From Thiocapsa imhoffii (GTDB lineage Bacteria > Pseudomonadota > Gammaproteobacteria > Chromatiales > Chromatiaceae), in the NCBI RefSeq assembly GCF_016583985.1, contig NZ_NRSD01000003.1, forward strand, positions 213,800 to 277,799: 64,000 nt of DNA, read 5' to 3'. Shown here one piece after another: positions 42,737 through 54,875 of the stretch. The first letter of the stretch is position 1. The number at the start of each line of letters is the position of its first letter. The position numbers were made by a program, and so were the translations under genes. The notes under the pieces were generated by a model. It searched no databases. It worked only from the letters and a program-made list of their open reading frames with translations, and was not told where the DNA came from.

Positions 42737-44413
42737 ATGGCCGACCCCTTCGCCGAACTCGCCGCACTCCTAGCCATCGCCGCGGTGGTGGCCGCGCTGG
42801 CCGTGCGGCTGCGCCAACCGGTCCTCATTGCCTATATCGTCGTTGGCATCGCCGTGGGACCCGCGGGGTTCGATCTGGTGCGCTCGCACGATCAGATCAA
42901 TGTCCTCGCACAGGTCGGCGTCGCCGTGCTGCTGTTCGTGGTCGGTCTGAAACTGGATCTGACCCGGGTGCGCGACATTGGCACCGTCGCCCTGGCAACC
43001 GGCCTCGGGCAGCTCGCCTTCACCATCGTGTTCGGCTTCATCATCATTCTCGCACTCGGCAAGGGGGTCACCGAGGCCTTCTATGTCGCCGTCGCCCTGA
43101 CCTTCTCAAGCACCATCATCATCGTGAAGCTGCTCTCGGATAAGGGAGAGCTGGACACGCTCCATGGCCGGATCGCGATTGGCTTCCTGATCGTGCAGGA
43201 CATCGCCGTGGTACTCGCCATGATGGCGATGAGCGCGCTCGGCAGTGGCTCGGACGCCCCCGCCATCGAGGTCGCCGCATCGCTGATCGGGCGCATCGCC
43301 GCCGCGGCCGCCCTGATGTACATCATGATGCGTTATGTGCTGCCGGTCGTGTTGCACAGCGTGGCGCGCTCGCAAGAGCTGTTGCTGATCTTCGCGATCG
43401 CTTGGGGCACCGGACTCGCCGCACTCGGCGAGTGGGTTGGCTTTTCGCAAGAAGCGGGGGCCTTCCTCGCGGGTTTCTCGCTCGCCTCGACGCGCTATCG
43501 CGAGGCCATCAGTGCCCGGCTCACCGGGATTCGCGATTTCTTACTGCTGTTCTTTTTCATCGATCTCGGCTCCGAACTCGACTTCTCGACCCTGGGGGCG
43601 GAGATCGGATCGGCGCTGATTCTGTCACTTTTCGTGTTGATCGGCAATCCCCTGATCGTCATGGCGATCATGGGAGTGATGGGCTATCGCAAACGCACCG
43701 GATTCCTGGCCGGGCTGACGGTGGCGCAGATCAGCGAGTTCTCCATCGTATTCGTTGCCATGGGCATTGGTCTTGGACACATCAGTGGCGAGGCGCTGGG
43801 TCTCACCACGCTCGTCGGCGTCATCACCATCACGCTCTCGACCTACATGATCCTCTATTCACATCCGCTCTATCGGTTCCTAGCCCCCGTGCTCGGACTC
43901 TTCGAGCGACGTCATCCCTATCGGGAGGTGAATACCGCTGAGTCTGGCGACAGCCAGGTGGCACCACAGGTTTTGGTACTCGGGCTGGGACGGTATGGCT
44001 TGCGTCTGGCGCGTCATTTGCGCAACGCTGACCTCGAAGTCCTGGGGGTGGACTGCGACCCTGATCTGATTCGACGTCTGGCCGGGGATGGCTTGCCGGT
44101 GCGGTTCGGCGATGGCCATGACCCCTCGTTCCTGGACTCACTCCCGCTGACTGGGCTCGGCTGGATCGTCAGCACCCTGCCCGACGTGGACTCCAACCGG
44201 GTCCTGCTCTATGCCCTGGCCGAGCGTGGCTTCACCGGCGAGATCGCGATCGTCGCGCGCGACGATCAGCAGGGCCAACAACTCTGGCTTGCCGGGGCGC
44301 CCATCATCCTCTACCCCGTGCGCGACGCGGTCGATTTCGCCGCCGAGAACATCATCGAGATCATGCGCAAACACGCCGGGACATCCACACACATCGAGAG
44401 ATCCCGACCCTGA
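42737..44413 (+). CDS. monovalent cation:proton antiporter with TrkA-N domain (Kef/YbaL type)
   Basis: The 558-residue protein has a 12- to 13-helix CPA2 antiporter domain (about 5-385), with LRQPVLIAYIVVGIAVGPAG and the later SQEAGAFLAGFSLAS. A cytoplasmic Rossmann TrkA-N domain (about 412-535) carries the NAD-binding motif VLGLGRYG (positions near 415-422) and an Asp at the end of the second strand (GVDCD). It exchanges K+ or Na+ for protons under nucleotide control. No TrkA-C domain follows. It lies in a likely pair with yceH. Confidence 0.9.
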   Translation: MADPFAELAALLAIAAVVAALAVRLRQPVLIAYIVVGIAVGPAGFDLVRSHDQINVLAQVGVAVLLFVVGLKLDLTRVRDIGTVALATGLGQLAFTIVFGFIIILALGKGVTEAFYVAVALTFSSTIIIVKLLSDKGELDTLHGRIAIGFLIVQDIAVVLAMMAMSALGSGSDAPAIEVAASLIGRIAAAAALMYIMMRYVLPVVLHSVARSQELLLIFAIAWGTGLAALGEWVGFSQEAGAFLAGFSLASTRYREAISARLTGIRDFLLLFFFIDLGSELDFSTLGAEIGSALILSLFVLIGNPLIVMAIMGVMGYRKRTGFLAGLTVAQISEFSIVFVAMGIGLGHISGEALGLTTLVGVITITLSTYMILYSHPLYRFLAPVLGLFERRHPYREVNTAESGDSQVAPQVLVLGLGRYGLRLARHLRNADLEVLGVDCDPDLIRRLAGDGLPVRFGDGHDPSFLDSLPLTGLGWIVSTLPDVDSNRVLLYALAERGFTGEIAIVARDDQQGQQLWLAGAPIILYPVRDAVDFAAENIIEIMRKHAGTSTHIERSRP

Positions 44414-44494
44414 CCGAGACACGTCAGGCGCGGGGCACGGAACATCCAGACAAGCGCCCGCGCGATGCCGAACTGCAGCCGTGGCCGGCGGCGC

Positions 44495-45613
44495 TCAGGT
44501 GAAGAGCGTTAAGACGCCGGTATAGCCATAGAGTCGATCTTGCGAGATTTCGCCGTTGGCGTAGAAGCCCACGATCGGCACCTCGCCGAGGGCGGCTTGA
44601 ATCTGCCGCAGCTCGGCCGATTCGGGTCCGAACAGATTGACCCCGCGCCCAAGGCAGGAGACATAGATCCCGCCGCGTGGTGGTGCGCTCAAACGCGCCT
44701 TGAGGCCCTCGAGCATGCGGTCGAGATCCTCGCGGGCGGTCTCGAGATCACGGCGACAGAACATGAGTTCACGGCCCGGCTCAACCAGGTCACCAATCGC
44801 GACTAGCCCGTGGTTGGGATCAATGCCGACCAGATTGCGGACCAGATAGTCACCCGTATCCGATCCCTGGATCGGCAGTCCGGCAAACACCAGCCCCCCG
44901 AGTTGGGACAGGTCCTGTGATAACTCCTCACCGATATCGCGTTTCAGCACATCAAGCGCGGGTTCGCCGTCGAGCCGCATCACGATATTGCGCTGGGCCT
45001 CGGTGATCCGGTGATGAGCACCGATTGGCGAGCATCCCTGGGTCAAGCGCGTGATGAGGCCAACCCGTTCGGCAAACAGCACCCCGGAGATCCCACCTTG
45101 CGTCACGCCATTGGCGATCGTCAGGGCGTCTGCTCGCGAACTCGCAAGACCACCGACCAGGAATTCGGCGGTGGTTCGCGCGGCGAGCTGTTCGACCAGG
45201 CTCTCGATCTGGCCGTTGGAGGGATCGCCATGGACCAGACCGAGATAGGGGCGTTGTGCGGTGATCCAGTCGCGATGACGGCGATCGAAGTCCACAAGAT
45301 CATCAGTGACACTCGGAAAGACCAGAAAGGCGTCCCGTTCGAACTCGCCCAGCATGATCGCGATCGCCGGTTCTTCGTAGTACTCGGCACCGGTCGCGCA
45401 GATGCCGAGACCGACACAGCCGACCCAATCCTGGATCTTAGTGGCATCACGAAGAGTCCGCAGGATCTCGGCGAGGTCATCGCTGAGTGCATCGGTAGTG
45501 TAGAGAAAACCCAGCGTCGCCGTCGGGGGAACCTGACCGATGCGCGTGAGACACTGATCGAGCGCCACACGCCAATCGGGCGCTGCGGCATGACCAAAGC
45601 GAAACGCAGTCAT
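44495..45613 (-). CDS. FIST-domain sensor protein
   Basis: The 372-residue protein has FIST_N (about 25-215) and FIST_C (about 220-365) domains. Patterns seen include LGFLYTTDALSDDLAEIL, a variable middle with GLASSRADALTIANG, and the C-terminal GIYVSCLGRGVNLFGPES and GFYANGEI. FIST domains are thought to bind small ligands such as amino acids and signal to partner proteins. There is no attached output domain or membrane segment. GAGGAGAT precedes the ATG. It stands alone between the antiporter gene and parE. Confidence 0.88.
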   Translation of the reverse strand: MTAFRFGHAAAPDWRVALDQCLTRIGQVPPTATLGFLYTTDALSDDLAEILRTLRDATKIQDWVGCVGLGICATGAEYYEEPAIAIMLGEFERDAFLVFPSVTDDLVDFDRRHRDWITAQRPYLGLVHGDPSNGQIESLVEQLAARTTAEFLVGGLASSRADALTIANGVTQGGISGVLFAERVGLITRLTQGCSPIGAHHRITEAQRNIVMRLDGEPALDVLKRDIGEELSQDLSQLGGLVFAGLPIQGSDTGDYLVRNLVGIDPNHGLVAIGDLVEPGRELMFCRRDLETAREDLDRMLEGLKARLSAPPRGGIYVSCLGRGVNLFGPESAELRQIQAALGEVPIVGFYANGEISQDRLYGYTGVLTLFT

Positions 45614-45813
45614 ATCCTGATCTCCTCGAAACCCGGTGATGAATGGTCGCCATCTGGACAGTCTTCATAGACCCAGCCCGGCGGACGACGGCGAGGTGAT
45701 GTTTGACCTCTAATCGAATCTGATCGATCCGCTGGAGAAACCCGCGGGCGTCATCTCGGGTAGGTCATGAGCAAGTGGGGATAGCGTTCGAGATGAGGAA
45801 CCAGTGGGCGTTC

Positions 45814-47730
<1,917 letters not shown>

Positions 47731-47975
47731 CTAGAAAAATCATGGATAGCAGAGGATGCCGCACCCCGCGCCGTCATGATGACGGCTCGGCGTCATCGGA
47801 TTCGGGCCAGGACATCCGCCAAGGCTCTCGCGGGAGAGACCGCGGCTGACCCAGCGCCACGTCGAGCCGCCCTCTAGGAAGGGCCAGGATCATAGCGCGA
47901 AATGGGATCAAGGATCACAACCGGGGCAGGCGTCGCGGTCTGCACGGTGGCTTGGGACCCCACACCTGACGCGAC

Positions 47976-49475
47976 TCAACACTCGCCCTGCCGCCGATTG
48001 TACCGATCCTCGAACCGCACGATGTCATCTTCGCCGAGATAGCTTCCGGATTGCACTTCGATGAGTTCCAGACGAATGGTGCCAGGATTCTCAAGGCGAT
48101 GGGATGAGCCGATGGGGATGTAGGTCGACTGATTCTCGGTGAGGAGGAAGGTGCGGTCATCACAGGTGACGCGTGCGGTGCCTGAGACCACGATCCAGTG
48201 CTCAGCGCGATGATGATGCATCTGCAGCGAGAGTGACTCACCGGGTTTCACGATTAGACGTTTCACCTGATAACGCGAACCCTCGCCGATCGCCTCGTAG
48301 GATCCCCAGGGGCGGTGGACCCGCTGATGGTGACGATGCTCGTTGCGGTGTTCGTGCTGGAGGAACTGCGTGACCGCCTTGACATCCTGTGCACTCGACT
48401 GGGTCGCGACCAAGACCGCATCCGGGGTTTCGACGACGATCAGATCCTCGACCCCAATGGCCGCCAACATTCGATGATGCGCGATTAAGAGGTTGTTGCG
48501 GGCATTGTGAACAAAGGCATCGCCGTCGAGGACATTGCCAGCCGCATCGCGCTCTCGCACCTCCCAGAGTGCGGACCAGGCACCCACGTCCGACCAGCCG
48601 ACGTCCAGTGACACGACCACCGCGCCGGGCAGGTCCGTGTCCGCCGCGCTCGCCAAGGGTTCCATCACCGCGTAGTCAATCGAGTCACTGGGGCAACGGG
48701 CGAAACAGTCGGCATCGGCGCGGCGGAAGTCGCCATCGACCTGGGAGGACTGGTAGGCATCGCCCGCGGCGCGCGCAATCTCCGGGCGAAACCGCTCGAT
48801 CAGACCCAACCAGAGCGACGCCCTCATTACGAAGATGCCGCTATTCCAGAGATACTGACCCGCCGCAAGATAAGCCGAGGCGGTCTGCGCATCGGGCTTT
48901 TCGACAAAGGCATCGAGCCTAAAGGCGCGATGGGCACGACCATCCTGGATGTCCTTCAGGGCGTAGGGCGCGCCCTGACGAATATAACCATAGCCGGTTT
49001 CGGGCTTGCTGGGGACGATGCCGAAGGTGACGACGAACCCCGCCGCGGCGACCTGACAGGCATCAGCAACCGCGGCGCGGAATCCGACCTCGTCACGGAT
49101 GGTGTGGTCGGCCGGCATCACCAGGAGAATCGGATCGGCGCCATCACGCGTCGCCGCGAACGCGGCCAGGGTCAAGGCTGGGGCCGTGTTTCGGCCCTTT
49201 GGTTCGAGAATGATGTCGGCCGTCCGTCGCCCGATCACCCGAAATTGTTCCGCGACCAGAAACCGATGAGACTCATTGCACACGACGATGGGATCGCACA
49301 ATCCGATGGCCTCACGCGGGTGCTCATCGGCCAGACCATCGAGACGACGCACCGTTTCCTGCAACATGGTGTGCTCGCTCGTGAGCGAGAGGAACTGTTT
49401 CGGATAGGACTCACGCGAGAGCGGCCACAGCCGGGTTCCGGATCCGCCAGACAGGATGACAGGCTGTAGCAACAT
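47976..49475 (-). CDS. manC: mannose-1-phosphate guanylyltransferase / mannose-6-phosphate isomerase
   Basis: The 499-residue bifunctional enzyme has the nucleotidyltransferase signature ILSGGSGTRLWPLSRESYPK at the N-terminus and FVEKPD near residue 190. A C-terminal cupin (about 380-485) reads HHHRAEHWIVVSGTARVTCD, the type II phosphomannose isomerase. It makes GDP-mannose for capsule, O-antigen or alginate-like polysaccharides. The ATG at 49475 (MLLQPVILSGGS) matches homologues; the longer frame does not. The C-terminus after IEVQSGSYLGEDDIVRFED is complete. Confidence 0.95.
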   Translation of the reverse strand: MLLQPVILSGGSGTRLWPLSRESYPKQFLSLTSEHTMLQETVRRLDGLADEHPREAIGLCDPIVVCNESHRFLVAEQFRVIGRRTADIILEPKGRNTAPALTLAAFAATRDGADPILLVMPADHTIRDEVGFRAAVADACQVAAAGFVVTFGIVPSKPETGYGYIRQGAPYALKDIQDGRAHRAFRLDAFVEKPDAQTASAYLAAGQYLWNSGIFVMRASLWLGLIERFRPEIARAAGDAYQSSQVDGDFRRADADCFARCPSDSIDYAVMEPLASAADTDLPGAVVVSLDVGWSDVGAWSALWEVRERDAAGNVLDGDAFVHNARNNLLIAHHRMLAAIGVEDLIVVETPDAVLVATQSSAQDVKAVTQFLQHEHRNEHRHHQRVHRPWGSYEAIGEGSRYQVKRLIVKPGESLSLQMHHHRAEHWIVVSGTARVTCDDRTFLLTENQSTYIPIGSSHRLENPGTIRLELIEVQSGSYLGEDDIVRFEDRYNRRQGEC

Positions 49476-49805
49476 CGTCGTGCTCCTTACAAGACTATGA
49501 GGGGAGTAGGGAAAGACCCTTGAGGCCGGGCGTCCAGTCGCAGCAACCAACGCCTCATCACAGCCTCAAGATTATCGCAAACCGCGCCGACGCATGAATC
49601 CAGATCACGCGGGAGACTTGGAGTGACCTGATCAAGCGGCCGCGCCCACACCCTGCCAACGAGTTGCATCTGGCCCATTGTCCCTCACTTTCGCGCCATG
49701 GCCGCGATATGGTTGGCCTGATTGCGCGCGTTTTGCCCGGATCCAATTCAATGACTTGAATCGGGACGACGCAATGCGCCCCAGCGAACGGATGGGACAA
49801 CGACG
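49476..49805. other. 330-base divergent intergenic region
   Basis: This lies between manC (leftward) and the inositol-phosphatase-type gene (rightward) and should contain both promoters. I see no clear -35/-10 pair, RNA gene or additional coding sequence. Confidence 0.5.
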
Positions 49806-50645
49806 ATGACACCAGACCCGGATTCAATCCGCGAGATCCTGCAGGCAACCGCGACGGCCGAAATCCTGCCACGCTTCCGTCGCTGCGAAGACGGCGGGAT
49901 GAGCGCATCGCCAACCGCTCACAAGGCCGATGGCAGCCTGGTCACGGAAACGGATCGCGCGGTCCAAGCCCGGATCGCCGCCGCGATCGCGCGCCGGCAT
50001 CCGACCACCCCCCTGTTGGGCGAGGAGATGCAGCGCGCGCAACAGGATCGCCTGCTCGCCGCGGGGGAGCACGGCGTCTGGATCCTCGATCCCTTGGATG
50101 GAACCAGTAACTATGCCCTAGGGTTCCCTGGATTCGCCATCTCGATCGCGTACCTCGAGCACGGCGCAAGCCGGTTTGGCATGATCCTCGACCCGGTGCG
50201 TCAGGAATGCTTCCACGCGATCAGGGGCGAGGGAGCCTTCCTGAACGGGGTCACCATCCGTCCTGTTGCGACTAGCGATCAACTCAGCGATGGTCTGGCG
50301 ATGGTGGATCTGAAACGCCTACCGCCATCACGCATCCCTCGACTCTTTCGCCCCGGTGGGTTCCGCTCGCAGCGCAACCTCGGCTCCGTCGCACTCGACT
50401 GGTGTTGGCTCGCCGCGGGTCGCTTCCAGCTCTATCTGCATGGTGGCCAGAGGCTGTGGGACTATGCCGCTGGACGCCTGATCGCCAGCGAGGCAGGCGC
50501 TGCGTCCGCACTCTACGCCGGTGACGGAATCACGCAGGATGATGCGATCAGCCTCGAACCCAGGCTCGCGGTCGCCGCGGCGAATGAAGGCTTATTGAAA
50601 ACCTGGCTGGACTTCATCGAATTGCCTTTCGAGGACGCAGCCTGA
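49806..50645 (+). CDS. inositol monophosphatase family protein
   Basis: The 279-residue protein has the metal-binding motifs of the family: GEEM (about 73-76), WILDPLDGTSNY (about 94-105) and, near the C-terminus, WDYAAGRLIASEAGA (about 218-232). Members remove phosphate from inositol phosphate, 3'-phosphoadenosine phosphate or sugar phosphates; the exact substrate cannot be read. The ATG is near the start of similarity. The gene is divergent from manC and followed, after 219 bases, by a Sel1 protein. Confidence 0.92.
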   Translation: MTPDPDSIREILQATATAEILPRFRRCEDGGMSASPTAHKADGSLVTETDRAVQARIAAAIARRHPTTPLLGEEMQRAQQDRLLAAGEHGVWILDPLDGTSNYALGFPGFAISIAYLEHGASRFGMILDPVRQECFHAIRGEGAFLNGVTIRPVATSDQLSDGLAMVDLKRLPPSRIPRLFRPGGFRSQRNLGSVALDWCWLAAGRFQLYLHGGQRLWDYAAGRLIASEAGAASALYAGDGITQDDAISLEPRLAVAAANEGLLKTWLDFIELPFEDAA

Positions 50646-50864
50646 GGAGTTCGCCGCGCGCGGGACCTGACATGCGGATCCGATCGACTCAACCCCGAGC
50701 CCGGACCAGCGCCATCCGTCCGGCCAGGCACAACACCACGCACAGCGGCAGCCATGCAGTCCGATCGTGACCGCCCTGTCGCACCAGTCGGCACTGACCA
50801 GACAGCCAACCCAGTCCAACCCAATCAGTCACCATCCATCCCAGACTGCACGAGGACAGCAGAC

Positions 50865-51308
50865 ATGACCGAAGAGATTAGCGATCAGGATATGGCCCTC
50901 TCAAGTGGCATCACCGCCTTCGAATACAAACAGTTTTCGCGGGCCGCTGGACTCTTGAGCCCGTTGGCGGAACAAGGTAACCCTGATGCGCAGTACCGCA
51001 TCGCCATCATGGCGCAAAACGGTCTCGGCATGCTGCCGAACCCACTCCTCGCCTACACCTCGATGAAGCGCGCCGCCGAGGCCGGCCTCGCGCTCGCCCA
51101 ACATGGTCTCGCCTTCATGTACATGGAAGGTGAGTGCACCGACAAGAATCCCGAAAAGGCAGTGGCCTGGTTCAAGAAAGCGGCTGACCAGGGGCTCGTG
51201 GGCTCATTGACGACCTTAGCGATGATGTACGAACAAGGACATGGCGTCGAGCAGGATCTCGAAGAGGCGAACCGGCTCTATCGCTTAGCCGGGTTTGATG
51301 AACGCTGA
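50865..51308 (+). CDS. Sel1-repeat protein
   Basis: The 147-residue protein has three Sel1-like (TPR-related) repeats: AAGLLSPLAEQGNPDAQYRI, then MKRAAEAGLALAQHGLAFMY and FKKAADQGLVGSLTTLAMMY. The last ends with LEEANRLYRLA. No signal peptide is present, so it acts in the cytoplasm, probably as a protein-binding adaptor. I chose the ATG at 50865 since repeats begin soon after it; an upstream extension is Pro- and Ser-rich without similarity. Confidence 0.87.
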   Translation: MTEEISDQDMALSSGITAFEYKQFSRAAGLLSPLAEQGNPDAQYRIAIMAQNGLGMLPNPLLAYTSMKRAAEAGLALAQHGLAFMYMEGECTDKNPEKAVAWFKKAADQGLVGSLTTLAMMYEQGHGVEQDLEEANRLYRLAGFDER

Positions 51309-51444
51309 GGCTGGGCGTACAAGTTCGATGTATGACCACGCGCCCCATTCGGTCAGAGCGCGGCGGACCCATGTCCGGCCCGCGCCTGCACGCATCGCGA
51401 ATACCGAAGGGCTGGAAGGGGTACCCAAGTTCGCCCGAGCGGCG

Positions 51445-51450
51445 TATACT
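51445..51450 (+). promoter_or_regulatory. -10 element of the tRNA-Leu gene
   Basis: TATACT is followed 13 bases later by the tRNA start, and a GC-rich discriminator-like stretch lies between. The -35 region at about 51422 is a poor match, so the call rests mainly on the -10 box and position. Confidence 0.5.
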
Positions 51451-51463
51451 CTCGTGCTGCGTT

Positions 51464-51550
51464 GCCGGGGTGGCGAAACTGGTAGACGCATCAGACTCAA
51501 AATCTGACGGTGGCAACACCGTGCCGGTTCGAGTCCGGCTCCCGGTACCA
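51464..51550 (+). tRNA. tRNA-Leu (anticodon CAA)
   Basis: The 87 bases fold as a class II tRNA. The acceptor stem GCCGGGG pairs with TCCCGGT allowing G-U pairs at both ends, the anticodon stem is TCAGA/TCTGA around the loop CTCAAAA (anticodon CAA), and there is a long variable arm. The T-arm is GCCGG-TTCGAGT-CCGGC, and an encoded CCA ends at 51550. It reads UUG codons. Confidence 0.96.
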
Positions 51551-51558
51551 AAAAAATC

Positions 51559-51590
51559 AAGGGGTTAGGCGAACAGCCTAACCCCTTTTT
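51559..51590 (+). terminator. intrinsic terminator after tRNA-Leu
   Basis: A 12-bp stem (51559-51570 with 51576-51587, loop gaaca) is followed by Ts. Eight bases separate it from the encoded CCA, as expected for an intrinsic terminator of a tRNA transcript. Its 3' half may also help end the leftward helicase message from the other side. Confidence 0.9.
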
Positions 51591-51659
51591 GTTGCCGCGA
51601 TGGGCCATGGGACCAGGCGTACTTGAGCAGCTCATCGACCGACTCCGCGCGGCGCCGAT

Positions 51660-54600
51660 CTACAACCGCCACGACCTGGCCGCGTCCAGAAAGCCGGCGG
51701 CATCCTCGGCTAGGCCCTGGAGCATCGATTCGGGTACCGCATCGCGGGCTTGGGCTAAACCGATCGCGCGCATCAGCAGGGCACCTTCCGACGGCTCCAA
51801 CAGGCCAGCGGGCAAGGCCTCGCCATAGAGCCAGACCGCGGCTTGCGCGGGACTCGGGGGATGCGCGAGCCCGGCACGACAGGCCGCGGTGGACAGCAGT
51901 GCCGCGACGATGAGATCCAGCGCCGGACCCGGACAGCCCTGCTGGATCAGGAGCCTCGCGGCGCCCAGGCCATCGCGCGCCTTGCGCATCAACGGTGCCT
52001 CGCTCGGTGCGGAGACGTCCGCGCCCTCCTCCACCTGGTCGTATAGCGCATCAGCGTCGGCGAGCGGCGAGACGCCGCCGAGTCGGCTCAAAGCGTCGAG
52101 CGTCCGCCGGTCGATGAGCGCGATCGGCACCCGACTCGACAGACGGCTGGCAACGGCGTCGTCACTCTCCTCGACCCGGTCCATGACGACCAGCAGTCCG
52201 CCCAGTCCCCCATCCTCGCCGCGGCGACGTTGGCCCAAGACGCGCGTGATGCGCTGACCGAACGCCTGTTGTAGGCCGATCACGCACTCACGCACCGCGT
52301 CGTCGAGGTCCGGCACGGTCGGCGCCACGTCGGCGCGCCCCGCTGTCGCACCGACCGGGTCGGGGGCCAGTGAGACGGGAGCGGCTCCGGCATCAGGGTC
52401 GATCCTGGTCCCCGCGAGATCCTTGGCAACAGCTGGCGTCTCCGCTGCCGCGACGGGTTCGGCACGGGCGGCCAGATCCTCGGCCAGGATCTCGGCGAGA
52501 CGCTTGGAGACGCTGACCACGTCCTCGCTCGCATCAGCGTCGACGACGTTGTTGAACAACTCGCGTTTGCCTTGCACCAGCGTCAGGACGCGCTCCTCAT
52601 AGGAGTCGGGCGCCACCATCAGGATTGCCTGGACCTTCTGGCGCTGGCCGAGACGATGCACGCGGGCAATCCGTTGATCGAGGACCGCCGGGTTCCAGGG
52701 GATGTCGAGATTGATCAGGACCGATGCGTTCTGCAAGTTCAGGCCGACCCCGCCGGCATCGGTGGAGATGAAAACCTGCACCGCATCATCCGCGCGAAAA
52801 CGGTCGATCAACGCACCGCGATGGGCACTCGGGATGCCGCCGTGCAGTCGCACGCTGCCGAGCCCGAGGCGTCGGACGCGCTGCTCGACGAGCTCGGTCA
52901 TCATCGCCCACTGGGAGAAGACCACGACCTTGAGCCCGGAGAGTGTGCACACCTCGTCGAGGATGGTCTCGAGCTCGTCGAGCTTCGGCGCACTGGACGG
53001 ATGGCTCTCGGCCATGCTCGGATCGACCAGAGCCGCGGCATTGCAGGCCATGCGCGCGCGTTGCAGCGCCGCCATCATGCGGTTCTGCTCACTCGGCGTC
53101 AGTGGGCGCCGAGTGCTGATCTGAGCGAGCGAGGCGGCGGCTTGCAAGGCATCATCGTGGATCTGTTGTTGCGCTGGCGAGAGCGGCGCGTCGATGCGGG
53201 TGACGATACGCTCGGGCAATTGATCGCGCACCAGACTGCGATCGCGACGCAGCATCACCGGCGCAAGACGCCGACGCAGCTCCGACAGATTGCGATAGCC
53301 GAGCACCTTGCCGCGCTCATCGGTGATGTGGAAATCCACCATGTAGCGCCAGAGCGGCCCGAGCACCCGCGCGTTGATCACTTGCATCAGGCTGTAGAGA
53401 TCCTCCAGCCGATTCTCGAGCGGCGTGCCCGTCAGCACGAAGGCGTAGCGCGAGCCGATCTGCTTGACGGTGCTCGCGATCTTGGTACGCCAGTTCTTGA
53501 TGCGCTGGGCCTCGTCCAGGATCATCAGATCCGGGCGCAATTCGCTGTTGATGACCGCAAGGTCGCGCATCACCAGCTCATAGTTGACGACATAGAAGCC
53601 GGTGCCCTTGCGGTACTGCACGCCGCGCGCCGCCGCCGGCCCCTCGATCACCTGCGCGCACGCGCCAGTGAAGCGCTCGATCTCACGCGCCCATTGCCGC
53701 TTGAGCGACGCGGGGCAGATCACCAGCACCCGCTCGACACCTTCGTGGAGGTGGAGCCAGTAGGCCGCGGCGATCCCCTGGAGCGTCTTGCCAAGCCCCA
53801 TGTCATCGGCCAGCAAGGCGCGTCCACGGCCGGCTAGGAAGGCGACCCCTTCGGTCTGATAGGGATACAACTTGGCCTGGACACCAGGCAGACGGCCGCC
53901 GCCTGCACGGATGCGTTCGCCGATCTCCGCGGCGCGGATCGCCCGCGCGCCATCCTCGGCCAATCGACGCGCATAGGCGAGCGCGTCGTCGCCGATATCG
54001 AGGTCGGGATGACCCGCGACCAGATCCACGAAACGCAGGAAGTCGTCCGGCAAGCGGAGTCGAAAACGCCCGTCGGCGTCGAAGTGCTCATGGAGCAGGG
54101 GCTGCAGGTCGATGCTCATCTCGGCACCGCGATGCAGCCGCAGGAGGGGGGCGGGGTCGGCCTCCCAGTCGAGCACGACGGCGCCACGTGGCGATGGCAT
54201 CTGGCTGATCTGCTTGAAATCGCGGCGTTTGCGGAGATGGTGCAACACCGCCTCGACATGCTTACAGGTGCCGAGTTCGTTGGTGGCGAAATCCGGGCAG
54301 GTGCAGTGATTGGCACGACGGGTCAGAAAGCGGATATGCACCCGATAGTCGCTCGAATAGTGCGTCGCCGACTGCAAGGAACGCGCACGCCAGAGGCCGA
54401 AACCAGAGGCGCTGGCGGATTCGGACAGCGGATCGACACGCACCTCCGCACGAGCCCTGGCGAGTCGCTCCTCGAGTGCCGCGCGCCGCGCATCGGCGCG
54501 ACACGACGGATCGATCGGCTCGTGTCCCTGGCCCTTGGAATAGGCGAACAAGGCAGCGATGGCATGCACGCACAAGGTGTCAAGCGTGGCCTCATCACAC

Positions 54601-54875
54601 TCGCAAGCCGCCAGCAACCGACCGTCGCGATGACGGACGATCTCAAGCGCGAGCTTCTCCTCGGTCTCGCCATCCTCGACCCGAGCATAGAGCCCAGCCT
54701 CCATACGCTCGAGTGCGACCACGCGATACTCGCTGGCGTAGCGAAGCCCCAGACGCACGACGGCAGAGGATGCCAAGGCCTCGATCTGCTCGGTATCGAG
54801 CAAGAAGGGATCTCCAAGCGGCGCGGAGTGGCCACCTCCTGGGGTCGATGCGGTGTCATGAGCGGAGTGCTGCAT
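51660..54875 (-). CDS. SNF2-family helicase with SWIM zinc fingers
   Basis: The 1071-residue protein has a SWIM zinc finger (TCPDFATNELGTCKHVEAVL, about 193-212) after a similar Cys-rich piece (ACECDEATLDTLCVH, about 90-104). The SNF2 motor shows ADDMGLGKT (about 355-363), DEAQRIKNW (about 458-466), and motifs V-VI STDAGGVGLNLQNAS and DQRIARVHRLGQRQ. A 330-residue C-terminal extension of low similarity follows. Such proteins remodel DNA-protein complexes; the bacterial role is not clear. It is the last gene before the 1-kb gap and ends close to the tRNA terminator. Confidence 0.92.
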   Translation of the reverse strand: MQHSAHDTASTPGGGHSAPLGDPFLLDTEQIEALASSAVVRLGLRYASEYRVVALERMEAGLYARVEDGETEEKLALEIVRHRDGRLLAACECDEATLDTLCVHAIAALFAYSKGQGHEPIDPSCRADARRAALEERLARARAEVRVDPLSESASASGFGLWRARSLQSATHYSSDYRVHIRFLTRRANHCTCPDFATNELGTCKHVEAVLHHLRKRRDFKQISQMPSPRGAVVLDWEADPAPLLRLHRGAEMSIDLQPLLHEHFDADGRFRLRLPDDFLRFVDLVAGHPDLDIGDDALAYARRLAEDGARAIRAAEIGERIRAGGGRLPGVQAKLYPYQTEGVAFLAGRGRALLADDMGLGKTLQGIAAAYWLHLHEGVERVLVICPASLKRQWAREIERFTGACAQVIEGPAAARGVQYRKGTGFYVVNYELVMRDLAVINSELRPDLMILDEAQRIKNWRTKIASTVKQIGSRYAFVLTGTPLENRLEDLYSLMQVINARVLGPLWRYMVDFHITDERGKVLGYRNLSELRRRLAPVMLRRDRSLVRDQLPERIVTRIDAPLSPAQQQIHDDALQAAASLAQISTRRPLTPSEQNRMMAALQRARMACNAAALVDPSMAESHPSSAPKLDELETILDEVCTLSGLKVVVFSQWAMMTELVEQRVRRLGLGSVRLHGGIPSAHRGALIDRFRADDAVQVFISTDAGGVGLNLQNASVLINLDIPWNPAVLDQRIARVHRLGQRQKVQAILMVAPDSYEERVLTLVQGKRELFNNVVDADASEDVVSVSKRLAEILAEDLAARAEPVAAAETPAVAKDLAGTRIDPDAGAAPVSLAPDPVGATAGRADVAPTVPDLDDAVRECVIGLQQAFGQRITRVLGQRRRGEDGGLGGLLVVMDRVEESDDAVASRLSSRVPIALIDRRTLDALSRLGGVSPLADADALYDQVEEGADVSAPSEAPLMRKARDGLGAARLLIQQGCPGPALDLIVAALLSTAACRAGLAHPPSPAQAAVWLYGEALPAGLLEPSEGALLMRAIGLAQARDAVPESMLQGLAEDAAGFLDAARSWRL

